A stretch of DNA of 64,000 nucleotides from contig NZ_AP017470.1 of the NCBI RefSeq assembly GCF_016592575.1, positions 1,510,501 to 1,574,500 of the forward strand, given 5' to 3'. The DNA comes from Thermotomaculum hydrothermale (GTDB lineage: Bacteria > Acidobacteriota > Holophagae > Thermotomaculales > Thermotomaculaceae). Each line of letters opens with the position of its first letter. Position 1 is the stretch's first letter. The position numbers were made by a program, and so were the translations under genes. Positions 32,905 through 42,037 of this stretch are shown one piece after another. The notes beneath the pieces were generated by a model. The model did not search any database. It had not been told where the DNA came from and saw only the letters and a program-made list of their open reading frames with translations.

Positions 32905-34578
32905 CTACTCTTCCTGAGTTACCCTTAAAACCTCTTCAGGTGTTGTAATTCCCTGAATAACCTTTAAGAAACCATCTTCTCTTAAAGTTCTCATACCGTT
33001 CTTTCTTGCATAAGCCTTCAATTTAGGGGTATCAGGTTTTTCAAGAATCATTTTCCTAACATTTTCGTCTATCATAAACAGCTCAAAAATAGCCATTCTT
33101 CCAACATAACCTGTAAAGTTACACTCTTTGCAACCTTCTGCGGTATAAACCTCTGGCAACTCCCCATATTTTGAAGGGTCAATCCCAAAATCTAACAGGT
33201 GTTCTTTGGTTAATTTTATCTTTTTCCTGCAATTTTTACATACAACCCTTACAAGCCTCTGGGCAAGCACACCTATCAAAGTTGAAGAAATAAGGTAATC
33301 TTCAACCCCCATATCTAAAAGCCTTGTCACTGCTCCGCATGCATCGTTGGTATGCAAGGTTGAAAGCACCAAATGCCCTGTTAGAGATGCCTGAATTGCA
33401 ATTTCCGCCGTTTCCTTATCCCTTATCTCACCAACAAGTATAATATCCGGATCCTGCCTTAAAATTGTTCTCAAACCAGAGGCAAATGTTAGCCCAACCT
33501 GGGGGTTAACATGTATCTGATTTACACCCTCTAACTGGTATTCAACAGGGTCTTCAACTGTTATTATCTTTTTTTCAGGAGAATTAAGCCTGTTTAATAC
33601 AGCATAAAGGGTTGTGGTTTTACCTGAACCTGTTGGCCCTGTAACAAGGATAATTCCGTGAGGCTTTTTTATCAATGTTTCAAACTTTTTATAGGTATCT
33701 GGCGGGAAACCCAATTTCCCCAAATCAAACAGTTTTATGCTTCCTTTATCTAAAATTCTCATAACAACAGACTCTCCGTGAAGGGTTGGCACAGTTGACA
33801 CACGAAGGTCTATCTCTTTTCCTAAAACCCTTAAATTTATCCTTCCGTCCTGAGGAACCCTTTTTTCTGCAATATCAAGCTTTGACATAATCTTTATTCT
33901 TGAAATAACAGCAGGTGCAATACTCCTCGGCGGGTTGTCAACATCGTGGAGAACCCCATCAATTCTAAACCTTATTCTTAAAATCTTTTCAAACGGCTCA
34001 ACATGAATATCTGAAGCCTTCATCTCAACAGCCTTTGAAATCATCTGATTAACAAGCCTGATAACCGGTGCCTCTGATGCTAAATCTTTTAACTGCTCAA
34101 TATTGTCTTCATCTATTTCCCCTAAAACACCTGTTTCGTCAATAGCCTGCTCTTCTGCGTAAACCTTTTTTAAAGCGTCTAAAATCTCTGACTCAACCCC
34201 AAGATAGGGAACAACATCAACATTTAAAAGCGTTTCTAATGAAGCAATTGTCTCAAAATCAAATGGGTCATCCATAATAACCTCAAGGGTTGATTCAGTT
34301 TTCTTTAATGGAAATATTAGTTTGTTTTTTAAATATTCGTAAGATAATTCCTCTATCTTTTCAATTTGCTCAACATCGGGGAAACTTTCTCCAAAATAGG
34401 ACTTTATTCCTGTTTGCTCAACAAGAGCATCAACGAGGTCTTTTTCAGTGATATATCCTAAACTTAGAAGAATTTTACCTATTTTTTGTCCATTGTCCTT
34501 CTGGAGGATTAAAGCCCTGTCTATATCTGTTTTCTCTACCTTGCCCTTATCAATTAGTATTTCACCAAGCTTTTTCAT
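32905..34578 (-). CDS. gspE: Type II secretion ATPase GspE
   Basis: 557-residue assembly ATPase. N-terminal GspE/PilB N-domains (about 1-150) are followed by Walker A GPTGSGKTTTLY, the Asp and His boxes, Walker B IILVGEIRDKETAEIA, and a tetracysteine zinc motif (CKNC...CKEC). It powers pseudopilus growth at the cytoplasmic face. It is the first gene of the gsp operon, with a good promoter just upstream and an AGGTG ribosome site. Confidence 0.96.
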   Translation of the reverse strand: MKKLGEILIDKGKVEKTDIDRALILQKDNGQKIGKILLSLGYITEKDLVDALVEQTGIKSYFGESFPDVEQIEKIEELSYEYLKNKLIFPLKKTESTLEVIMDDPFDFETIASLETLLNVDVVPYLGVESEILDALKKVYAEEQAIDETGVLGEIDEDNIEQLKDLASEAPVIRLVNQMISKAVEMKASDIHVEPFEKILRIRFRIDGVLHDVDNPPRSIAPAVISRIKIMSKLDIAEKRVPQDGRINLRVLGKEIDLRVSTVPTLHGESVVMRILDKGSIKLFDLGKLGFPPDTYKKFETLIKKPHGIILVTGPTGSGKTTTLYAVLNRLNSPEKKIITVEDPVEYQLEGVNQIHVNPQVGLTFASGLRTILRQDPDIILVGEIRDKETAEIAIQASLTGHLVLSTLHTNDACGAVTRLLDMGVEDYLISSTLIGVLAQRLVRVVCKNCRKKIKLTKEHLLDFGIDPSKYGELPEVYTAEGCKECNFTGYVGRMAIFELFMIDENVRKMILEKPDTPKLKAYARKNGMRTLREDGFLKVIQGITTPEEVLRVTQEE

Positions 34579-34621
34579 AACACCTCATATGACGGTATTT
34601 TTTATTAAATAGTTCTTAAAA

Positions 34622-34650
34622 ATAATATCAGGATTAAAGGTTTTTTTCAA
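34622..34650 (-). promoter_or_regulatory. Promoter of the gsp operon
   Basis: On the minus strand, TTGAAA (34645-34650), a 17-bp spacer and TATTAT (34622-34627). The predicted start of transcription is about 35 bases before gspE. The -35 lies inside an AT palindrome (34632-34666). Confidence 0.62.
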
Positions 34651-34666
34651 AAAAAAGAGTTTAATC
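34632..34666. repeat. AT-only palindrome between the SLOG gene and the gsp promoter
   Basis: GATTAAA (34632-34638) and TTTAATC (34660-34666) enclose a T7/A8 inverted pair, covering the stop codon of the upstream gene and the gsp -35. It could be a weak terminator, an operator or both. Confidence 0.4.
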
Positions 34667-35125
34667 TGAAAGAAAGGATTTTATAAGGTTGTAAGTTAGA
34701 TTATAAATTTCTGGAGATATTGATTGCCTTGGCCCAGCAACACTTAGAACTTCAATGCTATTTTGCTCAACAAATCTTTTTAATAAAAGTTTTGCATTCT
34801 GAATATCTGTTTTTGAAAGGTCTATAATTAAAATAGGTTTCCCTGTTTTTTCAGCGTAGTCAATAGTTAACCTTGTTCCATTTCCCATTTTCCCGTTGTG
34901 TATAATTACAGTACCATCTGAGTGTTCAATATTCTTTTTTGTTCTTGCTGAATAATCTTTACTATCTAACTCTTTAAATTCACTGTAAGTTAAAGGGATT
35001 TTCCCGTCTTCAGCAAGCCTTCCTTGAGGGATATAGCCACCGTAGGAAAAATTACAGTCAATTGCAACATCAACAGCAGCCCTATCAACCCCTGTCTGGC
35101 CACCTGAAACAATCCTTTTAAGCAT
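34661..35125 (-). CDS. SLOG/YpsA-like 'putative molybdenum carrier' protein
   Basis: 154 residues. N-terminal IVSGGQTGVDRAAVDVAI is the Rossmann-like nucleotide-binding signature of this SLOG subgroup. HSDGTVIIHNG and GTRLTIDYAEKTGKP follow. Relatives are annotated as molybdenum-cofactor carriers from structural similarity; the true ligand is not established. The start at 35125 (GAGGAAAAC upstream) is used because an earlier in-frame ATG lies in the tRNA-Leu gene. Confidence 0.85.
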   Translation of the reverse strand: MLKRIVSGGQTGVDRAAVDVAIDCNFSYGGYIPQGRLAEDGKIPLTYSEFKELDSKDYSARTKKNIEHSDGTVIIHNGKMGNGTRLTIDYAEKTGKPILIIDLSKTDIQNAKLLLKRFVEQNSIEVLSVAGPRQSISPEIYNLTYNLIKSFLSD

Positions 35126-35164
35126 GTTTTCCTCTTTGATTGTAAAAATGCGGGGATAAAAAAA

Positions 35165-35251
35165 TGGTGCCCAGGGCGGGATTCGAACCCGCACGCCCAA
35201 CAGAGCACCACCCCCTCAAGATGGCGTGTCTGCCAATTCCACCACCTGGGC
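35165..35251 (-). tRNA. tRNA-Leu (anticodon GAG)
   Basis: 87 bases on the minus strand. Acceptor GCCCAGG pairs with CCTGGGC, followed by an encoded ACCA end. The anticodon stem CCATC/GGTGG holds loop TTGAGGG, anticodon GAG (35215-35217 on the plus strand). The long variable arm and T-arm GCGGG/CCCGC with TTCGAAT fit a class II leucine tRNA. Confidence 0.95.
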
Positions 35252-35275
35252 ACGCATCAAAAATCAGCGATAAGA

Positions 35276-35304
35276 ATTTTATCTTAATCGCCTTTTAATT
35301 GCAA
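35276..35304 (-). promoter_or_regulatory. Promoter of tRNA-Leu
   Basis: Minus strand TTGCAA (35299-35304), 17-bp spacer, TAAAAT (35276-35281). It is placed about 25 bases before the tRNA and abuts the secG stop codon. Confidence 0.6.
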
Positions 35305-35305
35305 G

Positions 35306-35779
35306 TTATTTTTTAGCCTTATCTGCCTCTTTTTGATCTTTTTTTTGCTCTACTTCAGCTTTAGTTTTTTTAGCATTTTTCTGATTAACTGTTGCCTCTT
35401 TTGCACTACCTTCTTTTGCTTTACTCTCCTCTTTAACCTCACCCTGTTTTTTGTCAGGAGTAATAGCTCCCTCTTTCTTTTTAGGTTTTTCTACCTGAGT
35501 CTCCTGAACAGCAACCTTTGGATTAATCGATTGAAGGATAGACTTCCTTTCCCTTGTTTTTAAAACAGCAAGAGAAAGTGAAGTGACTGCAAAAATAACA
35601 GTTAACACAACAGTTGCCTTGGTTAAGAAAGGAGCCGCTCCTGCTCCCCCGAACACGCTTTGAGAACCACCGCCGCCTAACGCTGAAACAACATCTCCAC
35701 CTTTACCGTCCTGCAAAAGGATAACAACCATTAAAAGAATTGAGACAATTACATGAATTACAAGCACAAATGTGTACAA
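35306..35779 (-). CDS. secG: Protein translocase subunit SecG with charged tail
   Basis: 157 residues. Residues 1-75 are a typical SecG: first helix VLVIHVIVSILLMVVILLQ, the GGDVVSALGGGGSQSVFGG loop, and a second helix ending near 73. The remaining 80 residues are a Lys/Glu/Ala-rich hydrophilic extension, longer than most SecG tails. SecG assists SecYE protein export. The start is TTG with GGAGG 7 bases upstream; it begins 2 bases after tpiA. Confidence 0.9.
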   Translation of the reverse strand: MYTFVLVIHVIVSILLMVVILLQDGKGGDVVSALGGGGSQSVFGGAGAAPFLTKATVVLTVIFAVTSLSLAVLKTRERKSILQSINPKVAVQETQVEKPKKKEGAITPDKKQGEVKEESKAKEGSAKEATVNQKNAKKTKAEVEQKKDQKEADKAKK

Positions 35780-35781
35780 CT

Positions 35782-36543
35782 TTATACCTCCATACCTATC
35801 TTAATTATTTCCGCAAAAGATTGAGCTTTAAGGCTTGCTCCGCCTATCAATGCTCCGTCAATCTGGTCAACCTGTAACAAACTTTTTGCGTTCTCTGGTT
35901 TTACGCTGCCGCCGTAAAGAATTCTAATTTCGTCGGCAACTATGGAATTATACAACTCTTTTATCCTTTTGCGAATAAAAAAATGAGCATCCCTTGCAAT
36001 TTCAGGGGTTGCAGTCTTCCCTGTGCCTATTGCCCACACAGGCTCATAGGCAATAATTACCCTTTTTGCCTCATCAGGGGTTAAATTATTGAATGCTGAA
36101 TCAACCTGCTCTTTCAATACAGTCTCTGTTTTTTCATCCTCTCTCTCTTTAAGGGTTTCCCCTACGCATAAAATAGGAATAAATCCCTCATTAAGAGCCT
36201 TTTTCAGCTTTTTTGCAATTAAATCGTTTGTTTCTCCAAAGATGTGCCTTCTTTCACTGTGTCCCAAAATTACAAAATCAACATTTAACTCTTTTAAAAA
36301 TTGAGGGGAAATCTCTCCTGTAAAAGCGCCTTTATCCTCAAAATACATATTTTGAGCACCAATTAAAACCCTCTTTGTCCTGCAAACCTCAACAGCCTTG
36401 GGAATTGAGGTAAATGGAGGCGCTATTGCTATATCAACCTTTTCGTAGTTTGAAACAAGGTTAAACAGTTCATTAAAGAAATCTTCAGTATCTTTAACCC
36501 CATTATGCATTTTCCAGTTTCCTGCAATAAACAATTTTCTCAT
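35782..36543 (-). CDS. tpiA: Triose-phosphate isomerase
   Basis: 253 residues interconverting dihydroxyacetone phosphate and glyceraldehyde-3-phosphate. Visible catalytic parts: N-K at the start (AGNWKMHN), His in ILGHSERRHIFGE, Glu in AYEPVWAIGTGKTA, and phosphate-binding YGGSVKPEN and GGASL. Normal length. It sits in a gap-pgk-tpiA-secG run with 7-8 base gaps. Confidence 0.97.
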   Translation of the reverse strand: MRKLFIAGNWKMHNGVKDTEDFFNELFNLVSNYEKVDIAIAPPFTSIPKAVEVCRTKRVLIGAQNMYFEDKGAFTGEISPQFLKELNVDFVILGHSERRHIFGETNDLIAKKLKKALNEGFIPILCVGETLKEREDEKTETVLKEQVDSAFNNLTPDEAKRVIIAYEPVWAIGTGKTATPEIARDAHFFIRKRIKELYNSIVADEIRILYGGSVKPENAKSLLQVDQIDGALIGGASLKAQSFAEIIKIGMEV

Positions 36544-36550
36544 ATTAACC

Positions 36551-37735
36551 TCACTTATCAGATAACACTTCTATTCCAGGTAATTTTTTGCCAGCAAGGT
36601 ACTCTAAAGATGCTCCCCCACCTGTGGAAACATGGGAAATTTTATCAAAAACTCCAGCTTTTTTTACAGCTGCGGCACTATCTCCCCCACCAACTATAGA
36701 CACACACTCAGATTCAGCAATGGCATTTGCAATGGCAATTGTGCCTGCTGAGAAGCTATCTATCTCAAAAATTCCCATAGGTCCATTCCACACAACAGTT
36801 TTCGCACCTTTGATAACCTCTTTAAACTTAACTATGGTTTCAGGGCCAATATCAACCCCCATAAACCCTTCAGGGATTTTTTCGTCAAGGGTAATCTCAA
36901 CCTTCCCATCCTCAATTTTGTCGGTAATTACATGGTCAACAGGAAGAAAAATATCTATCCCCTTTTCTTTTGCCTTATTCATATATTGTTCTGCAAGCTC
37001 CACCATTTCCATTTCAAGGATAGACTTTCCTATTTCAACACCCTTTGCCTTTAAAAATGTGTATGCCATTGCGCCGCCGATAAGTATTGAATCAACCTTG
37101 TTTAAAAGGTTTTCAATTACCGGGATTTTGTCTGAAACCTTTGCCCCCCCTAAAATAGCAATGTATGGCTTTTCAGGGTTTGCAAGTACATTTTCAAAAT
37201 AGTGAATTTCCTTTTCAACAAGAAAACCTGCAACAGGTTTTTCGTAAAGTGTAGGTAAAACATAAACAGATGCGTCTTTTCTATGACATGTTCCAAAGGC
37301 ATCGTTCACATATAAATCAGATAGTTTTCTTAACTCTTTTGCAAATTCAGGGTCACTTTTCTTTTCCCCCTTTTCAAACCTTAAATTCTCTATTAAAAGA
37401 ATCTGTCCCTCTTTTAACTCCTGCGACTTTTTAACAACCTCTTCCCCTATAACCTTCTCTGAATAGAACACATTATCACCAAATTCACTTTTTAACCTTA
37501 AAAAAACAGGCTTCATAGAATAGTCTTCTTCAAAGCCTTCCCCTTTAGGCCTTCCTCTGTGGGATGCAAGGATAATCTTTGCTCCTTTTTCAAGTGCATA
37601 GTTGATTGTGGGAAGTGCGCTTACTATTCTATTGTCGTCAGTAACCACCCCGTTTTTTACGGGGACATTAAAATCAACCCTTATAAAGACCCTTTTACCT
37701 TTTAAATCAAGGTCTTTAATAGTTGCCTTAGACAT
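36551..37735 (-). CDS. pgk: Phosphoglycerate kinase
   Basis: 394 residues; transfers phosphate between 1,3-bisphosphoglycerate and ADP. Shows RVDFNVP, SHRGRPKG, AFGTCHRKDAS, LGGAKVSDKI, NGPMGIFE and a C-terminal GGGDSAAAV nucleotide loop. Full length. Second gene of the glycolytic operon. Confidence 0.97.
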   Translation of the reverse strand: MSKATIKDLDLKGKRVFIRVDFNVPVKNGVVTDDNRIVSALPTINYALEKGAKIILASHRGRPKGEGFEEDYSMKPVFLRLKSEFGDNVFYSEKVIGEEVVKKSQELKEGQILLIENLRFEKGEKKSDPEFAKELRKLSDLYVNDAFGTCHRKDASVYVLPTLYEKPVAGFLVEKEIHYFENVLANPEKPYIAILGGAKVSDKIPVIENLLNKVDSILIGGAMAYTFLKAKGVEIGKSILEMEMVELAEQYMNKAKEKGIDIFLPVDHVITDKIEDGKVEITLDEKIPEGFMGVDIGPETIVKFKEVIKGAKTVVWNGPMGIFEIDSFSAGTIAIANAIAESECVSIVGGGDSAAAVKKAGVFDKISHVSTGGGASLEYLAGKKLPGIEVLSDK

Positions 37736-37742
37736 CTCCCCC

Positions 37743-38750
37743 TCACTTTTTCATCATATAAACAATTAAGTCTTTTACCCTTGTTGAATAACCCATTTCA
37801 TTGTCATACCAGGAGAGTACTTTAATTAAAGTGCCATCAATTACCTTGGTAAAGGAAGCATCAACAGTTGATGAAGCCTGGCATCCATTGTAATCTACAG
37901 AAACAAGCTCTTCTTCTGAATATGCAAGAATCCCTTTTAATTTTCCTTCGGCTGCCTCTTTAAAAACTTTGTTAACCTCTTCAGTTGTGGTTGGCTTTTC
38001 AACATCAAAAACAACATCTACAAGCGAAACATTTGGGGTTGGCACCCTTACTGCAAGCCCGTCAAGTTTTCCTTTAAGGTGGGGCAGTACAAGCCCAACA
38101 GCCTTTGCTGCACCAGTTGTGGTTGGAATCATGCTCATTGCAGCAGCCCTCGCCCTTCTTAAATCCTTGTGAGGCAAATCAAGTATTCTCTGGTCGTTTG
38201 TGTATGAGTGAACAGTTGTAAGCCAGCCTCTTTTAACCTTGAAGTTTTCATCAATAACCTTTACAACAGGTGCCAAACAATTTGTTGTACAGGAAGCGTT
38301 TGAAACAATGTTAATGTCGTCGGTTAAGGTTTCTTCGTTTACCCCTAAAACAACTGTATGAACACCCTCTCCCTTTGCCGGTGCAGATAACACAACCTTC
38401 TTCGCTCCCCTTGCAAAGTGAACCTCAAGGTATTTCTTTTCTCTAAAAATTCCAGTGGATTCTAATACAACATCAACGCCAAATTCCCCCCATTTGAGGT
38501 TGTTTAAATCCCTCTCAGCCGTAACTATAATCTTTTTACCGTTAACTATAATGCCGTCTTCCACAGCCTCAACAGTTCCGTCAAACCTGCCGTGAACTGA
38601 ATCGTGTTTTAAAAGATGGGCTAAAGTAAATGGGTCCATTAAATCGTTGATAGCAACAACATCAATATTGCAATCCTTATCAGCATAGATTGCCCTGAAT
38701 ACACACCTTCCAATTCTTCCAAAACCGTTAATTCCTAATTTGATAGTCAT
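37743..38750 (-). CDS. gap: Glyceraldehyde-3-phosphate dehydrogenase
   Basis: 335 residues. NAD-binding GINGFGRIGRCVFRA, catalytic Cys in SNASCTTNCLAPV, and the C-terminal WYDNEMGYSTRVKDL. Asp-Leu at the NAD pocket (AINDLMDP) suggests NAD rather than NADP use. First gene of the gap-pgk-tpiA-secG operon, with a promoter overlapping the end of recR. Confidence 0.97.
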   Translation of the reverse strand: MTIKLGINGFGRIGRCVFRAIYADKDCNIDVVAINDLMDPFTLAHLLKHDSVHGRFDGTVEAVEDGIIVNGKKIIVTAERDLNNLKWGEFGVDVVLESTGIFREKKYLEVHFARGAKKVVLSAPAKGEGVHTVVLGVNEETLTDDINIVSNASCTTNCLAPVVKVIDENFKVKRGWLTTVHSYTNDQRILDLPHKDLRRARAAAMSMIPTTTGAAKAVGLVLPHLKGKLDGLAVRVPTPNVSLVDVVFDVEKPTTTEEVNKVFKEAAEGKLKGILAYSEEELVSVDYNGCQASSTVDASFTKVIDGTLIKVLSWYDNEMGYSTRVKDLIVYMMKK

Positions 38751-38795
38751 ATTACACCTCTTTCAATTTTTATGTACAAAAATTCCATTCACTTA

Positions 38796-38825
38796 ATTAT
38801 AAAAGATAAAAAAACATTTATTCAA
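38796..38825 (-). promoter_or_regulatory. Promoter of the gap-pgk-tpiA-secG operon
   Basis: Minus strand TTGAAT (38820-38825), 18-bp spacer, TATAAT (38796-38801). The -35 is inside the last codons of recR. Confidence 0.55.
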
Positions 38826-39426
38826 GGATTATCCTTCTTCTACCTTCAAGGGCTTTTATCATTGTTATCTCGTCAGCATAGCCAATATGCCCACCTGCAG
38901 GGATTCCCAATGCTATCCTTGACACAACTGCATCTGTATCCTGAAGCAACCTTGCTATGTAAATTGCAGTTGCTTCACCTGAAACATCAGGGTCTGTGGC
39001 AATAATCACCTCTCTTATCCCCTCATTTTTAACCCTTTTCACAAGGTAATCTATACCCAACTCCTCTGCGCCAATCCCCTCAATAGGTGAAATGCTTCCG
39101 TGAAGTATAAAGTAAATTCCCCTATACTCCCCTGCCCTCTCAATTGCAAAAAAGTCTTCCGGCTGCTCAACCACACAGATTATATTTTTTTCTCTTGAAG
39201 GTGAAGAACAAATATCGCACACATCAGACTCGGAAAAATTCCTGCACTTTGAACAATATTTAACATTCATAACCATATCTTTAATGCTTTCCGCAAGCTC
39301 AATCGAATCTTTTTTGCTTCTCCTCAAAAGAGACATAGCAAGCCTTTCTGCTGTTTTTACCCCAATTCCTGGAAGCTTTTGCAAATTTTCTATTACCCTT
39401 TTAATTTTTAAAGGATAGCCTCTCAT
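38818..39426 (-). CDS. recR: Recombination mediator protein RecR
   Basis: 202 residues. Helix-hairpin-helix (LPGIGVKTAERLAM), a C4 zinc finger (CSKCRNFSESDVCDIC), and a Toprim domain (IICVVEQPEDFFAIER, ATDPDVSGEATAIYIA). With RecO and RecF it loads RecA on gapped DNA. The start codon overlaps the TPR gene stop (TAATG). The usual dnaX-ybaB neighbours are absent. Confidence 0.96.
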   Translation of the reverse strand: MRGYPLKIKRVIENLQKLPGIGVKTAERLAMSLLRRSKKDSIELAESIKDMVMNVKYCSKCRNFSESDVCDICSSPSREKNIICVVEQPEDFFAIERAGEYRGIYFILHGSISPIEGIGAEELGIDYLVKRVKNEGIREVIIATDPDVSGEATAIYIARLLQDTDAVVSRIALGIPAGGHIGYADEITMIKALEGRRRIILE

Positions 39427-40583
39427 TACTCCACCAGATACTTTAATTGTTTTTTCAAGTCTTCCCTGTCAGACTTTTCTGCAATCTTTTCAGCAAGCTT
39501 TATTGCCTCAGGGTCTTTCGTTTCTTTAATTAGATGCAAAAGCAATTCAAGCCCCTCATTATGCTTATTCAATTGAGAGTATGAATAAGCAAGGGGGATA
39601 GCCATTTCAGGCGGAAAGACAAAGTATCCCATACGGGCATACATTTCTTTTAAACTTCCTAAATAATCAACACACTTTTTATATTCTTTCTTCTGAAAGT
39701 AAAGCAACCCAGCAGTCGCTATCAACTCCCTGTCAGGGTTAAGTTTGTCCATTATCTCAAACCCATATTCAACAAGCTCTTCACTTCTTTCTAAATTATC
39801 TCTTTCAAGGTATATACTTGCAGCTAACTTAACAACATCAAGGTAATTTCCACCTACATCAAGCACTTTTTCAATTAAATCATCCTCTTTTTCAAGCCTT
39901 CTTGTTAATTCAAGGTACTCGCATAGCATTGCTTCTGTAAATTCATCTTTTTTCTCATTAAACATAGTATTAAAAATCTCAAAAGCCTTTTCATAATCCT
40001 CTTTTAAGGAAAAATATAACACCTTCATATAGTTTGAAGCGTAAGAATCAGGGAACTCCTCAATTTTTTCAGCCTTATCAAGATTGCCACGATTAATCTC
40101 AATGCATATTTTTTTTAATTCATCATTTTCTTCTAATTCTTTCTTTATAAAATCAGGGTAATGCTCTGAAATAATCTCAAAATATTCATCATCTTCAACA
40201 TCTTCGTAAACATATTCCCTTTTACTTCCCCTTTGTAATTCAAGTTCTCCCATCTCAATTTCCCTGATAATATTTTCAGCCTCTTCTTTTACACCTTTAT
40301 CCACTGCATATTTTATGCATGTTTCCGCAAAACCGACTGCTTCATCAAAATCCTCAGCCTCAAAGTAAGCCTTTGCAAGCTCAAGGTTTTTTTCTGCAAG
40401 CCTTTTCTTGCATTCTTCAATCTTTTCTTCAACTTTTTCCTTCAAAGATTGTTCGCAATCCTTTTCAAGTGCCTTTTCAAAGTTTATCAAAGCATTGTAA
40501 AAGTCTTGCTTGTGGAAAAGCTTTTCTCCCTTTTGTTTATAAAATTCACAATCTTTCTCTCTAAACAGTCCAAATAGTGACAT
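39426..40583 (-). CDS. Tetratricopeptide-like repeat protein
   Basis: 385 residues, acidic and helical. TPR-like units appear at the N-terminus (FYNALINFEKALEKDCEQ) and through the C-terminal half (IATAGLLYFQKKEYKKCVDY, AIPLAYSYSQLNKHNEGL). No signal peptide or membrane helix, so it is cytoplasmic. It shares an operon with recR by one-base overlap, which need not mean a repair role. Function unknown. Confidence 0.8.
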   Translation of the reverse strand: MSLFGLFREKDCEFYKQKGEKLFHKQDFYNALINFEKALEKDCEQSLKEKVEEKIEECKKRLAEKNLELAKAYFEAEDFDEAVGFAETCIKYAVDKGVKEEAENIIREIEMGELELQRGSKREYVYEDVEDDEYFEIISEHYPDFIKKELEENDELKKICIEINRGNLDKAEKIEEFPDSYASNYMKVLYFSLKEDYEKAFEIFNTMFNEKKDEFTEAMLCEYLELTRRLEKEDDLIEKVLDVGGNYLDVVKLAASIYLERDNLERSEELVEYGFEIMDKLNPDRELIATAGLLYFQKKEYKKCVDYLGSLKEMYARMGYFVFPPEMAIPLAYSYSQLNKHNEGLELLLHLIKETKDPEAIKLAEKIAEKSDREDLKKQLKYLVE

Positions 40584-40613
40584 TTCTCACCTCATTAATA
40601 TTTTTCAAGTTTT

Positions 40614-40641
40614 AGTATAATATCTGGAACAAATATTGCAA
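40614..40641 (-). promoter_or_regulatory. Promoter of the TPR-recR operon
   Basis: Minus strand TTGCAA (40636-40641), 16-bp spacer, TATACT (40614-40619), about 30 bases before the start codon. The divergent lipoprotein gene has no equally good match. Confidence 0.5.
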
Positions 40642-40674
40642 AATAGTTTTTTAGAATAGATAAAAGGAGGCAAT

Positions 40675-42006
40675 ATGAAAGACAAAAACTTGATTTTACT
40701 TGCTTTTGCGGTTTTACTATTAATTTTCAACCTGTCCTGTTCTTCGGACAGTGTTTATATTGACGGGGGAGTGGTAATAGGAGGAGACGATGATTTTATA
40801 TGCGACATCTCCTCTGGATTCAGCTTTGTAGGTGCATCAATTAACTCAAAGGGGGAATGGGTTGCATGCGGCTCAAAGGGGATCGCATACGGCAATGGCT
40901 CAAGGTTCGATTACCACATTATCTCAATGAATACAGGGCCAAAAGAGTTTGATAAAATAGTGTCCCTAAATGATTACGGTGAATTTATTGCAGTATTTGA
41001 TACAGGGATATATTACGGAGATTTAACAGGCTATCTTGTTCAGCTTGACTCTTCAAGTCAGGGGGAATACCTTTCAGCAAAAATAAACAACAATGGGCTA
41101 TGGGTTGTGTCATCAGACGAAGGTGTATTAATAGGAATTGCAGACCAGACTCCGGTATTTTTAGACTATGTTGCAAATGAAGGGGAGCCTACCAAGCTTG
41201 CCTTAAACAATTACGATGAATTTGTTGTTGCCGGGAGTTTGCAGGTTTTATACGGCAATGTTGATGAAGATGGCAATGTAAATCTATACTCATCAGACCC
41301 TGTTTCTGTTTATTACGACATGCCCGGGGTTGATATAAATACATTCGGAAATTTTATTGCAACTGGAAGTATTCAAACAATATTAGGAAATGCAAGTGAA
41401 ACAAACAATAAAACCGCCAAAGTTTTAAGGAAAAAAGAGGTTAAGGTTGATTTATCAAAATTTAAAGATATCCCGATAGCTGTAAGTTCAATTAAGAAAA
41501 GCACAAAGTCAAAATTAAAATTAAACTACCATTACACCCCGCTTTTCAAAAAATTAAAAACAAGAAAAGCTATAAAAGACATAAAAGCACTTGTTGAATA
41601 CCATTCAGCAGATATTAATAATTATGGAGACATTATTGCCTCTGGGTACGATTACCTTATAGTAAACGACCAGAACTACTCTCCAGTAACAGCACAGAAT
41701 GAAATGGTTGGAGTTGCAATTGACAATAACGGAAATTGGGTTGCTGTTGGAACATATGGCCTTTACTATAATAATTCAAAGATATACGATGCTATGAACT
41801 CAGGGGATTACCTATCTTTCAGCATGGATGAAAACGGGAACTTTATCTGTGCCACAAGCAAATCAGTTTATACATACTCTTACTCCCAGGATGCACTTTC
41901 TGACCAGGGGCCTGTTGCAGACTTAAACTATCCTGTAGCCGCTGACATAAATAACGGCAGATGGATTTCTGTTGGAAACTATGGAGTATTACTCTGGAAT
42001 TATTAA
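40675..42006 (+). CDS. Lipoprotein with about nine beta-propeller-like repeats
   Basis: 443 residues. Signal peptide with lipobox ending at C22 (FNLSC). The mature protein repeats a motif of the form I/L-N-x-x-G-x-W/F-V/I-A-x-G-x-x-G-x-x-Y-G about nine times. Examples are INSKGEWVACGSKGIAYG, INTFGNFIATGSIQTILG and IDNNGNWVAVGTYGLYYN. A Lys-rich insertion lies in the middle (about 245-305). The period of about 45 residues suggests a propeller at the cell surface or periplasm. AAAGGAGG precedes the start. I know no named family; ligand unknown. Confidence 0.78.
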   Translation: MKDKNLILLAFAVLLLIFNLSCSSDSVYIDGGVVIGGDDDFICDISSGFSFVGASINSKGEWVACGSKGIAYGNGSRFDYHIISMNTGPKEFDKIVSLNDYGEFIAVFDTGIYYGDLTGYLVQLDSSSQGEYLSAKINNNGLWVVSSDEGVLIGIADQTPVFLDYVANEGEPTKLALNNYDEFVVAGSLQVLYGNVDEDGNVNLYSSDPVSVYYDMPGVDINTFGNFIATGSIQTILGNASETNNKTAKVLRKKEVKVDLSKFKDIPIAVSSIKKSTKSKLKLNYHYTPLFKKLKTRKAIKDIKALVEYHSADINNYGDIIASGYDYLIVNDQNYSPVTAQNEMVGVAIDNNGNWVAVGTYGLYYNNSKIYDAMNSGDYLSFSMDENGNFICATSKSVYTYSYSQDALSDQGPVADLNYPVAADINNGRWISVGNYGVLLWNY

Positions 42007-42037
42007 TTTAGAAAATCCTATTTTAAAAGGGGATTCG

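Noticed and set aside
34990-35253. Open frame across tRNA-Leu and an earlier start for the SLOG protein.
   Set aside because: It runs through the tRNA gene; the start at 35125 has its own ribosome site.
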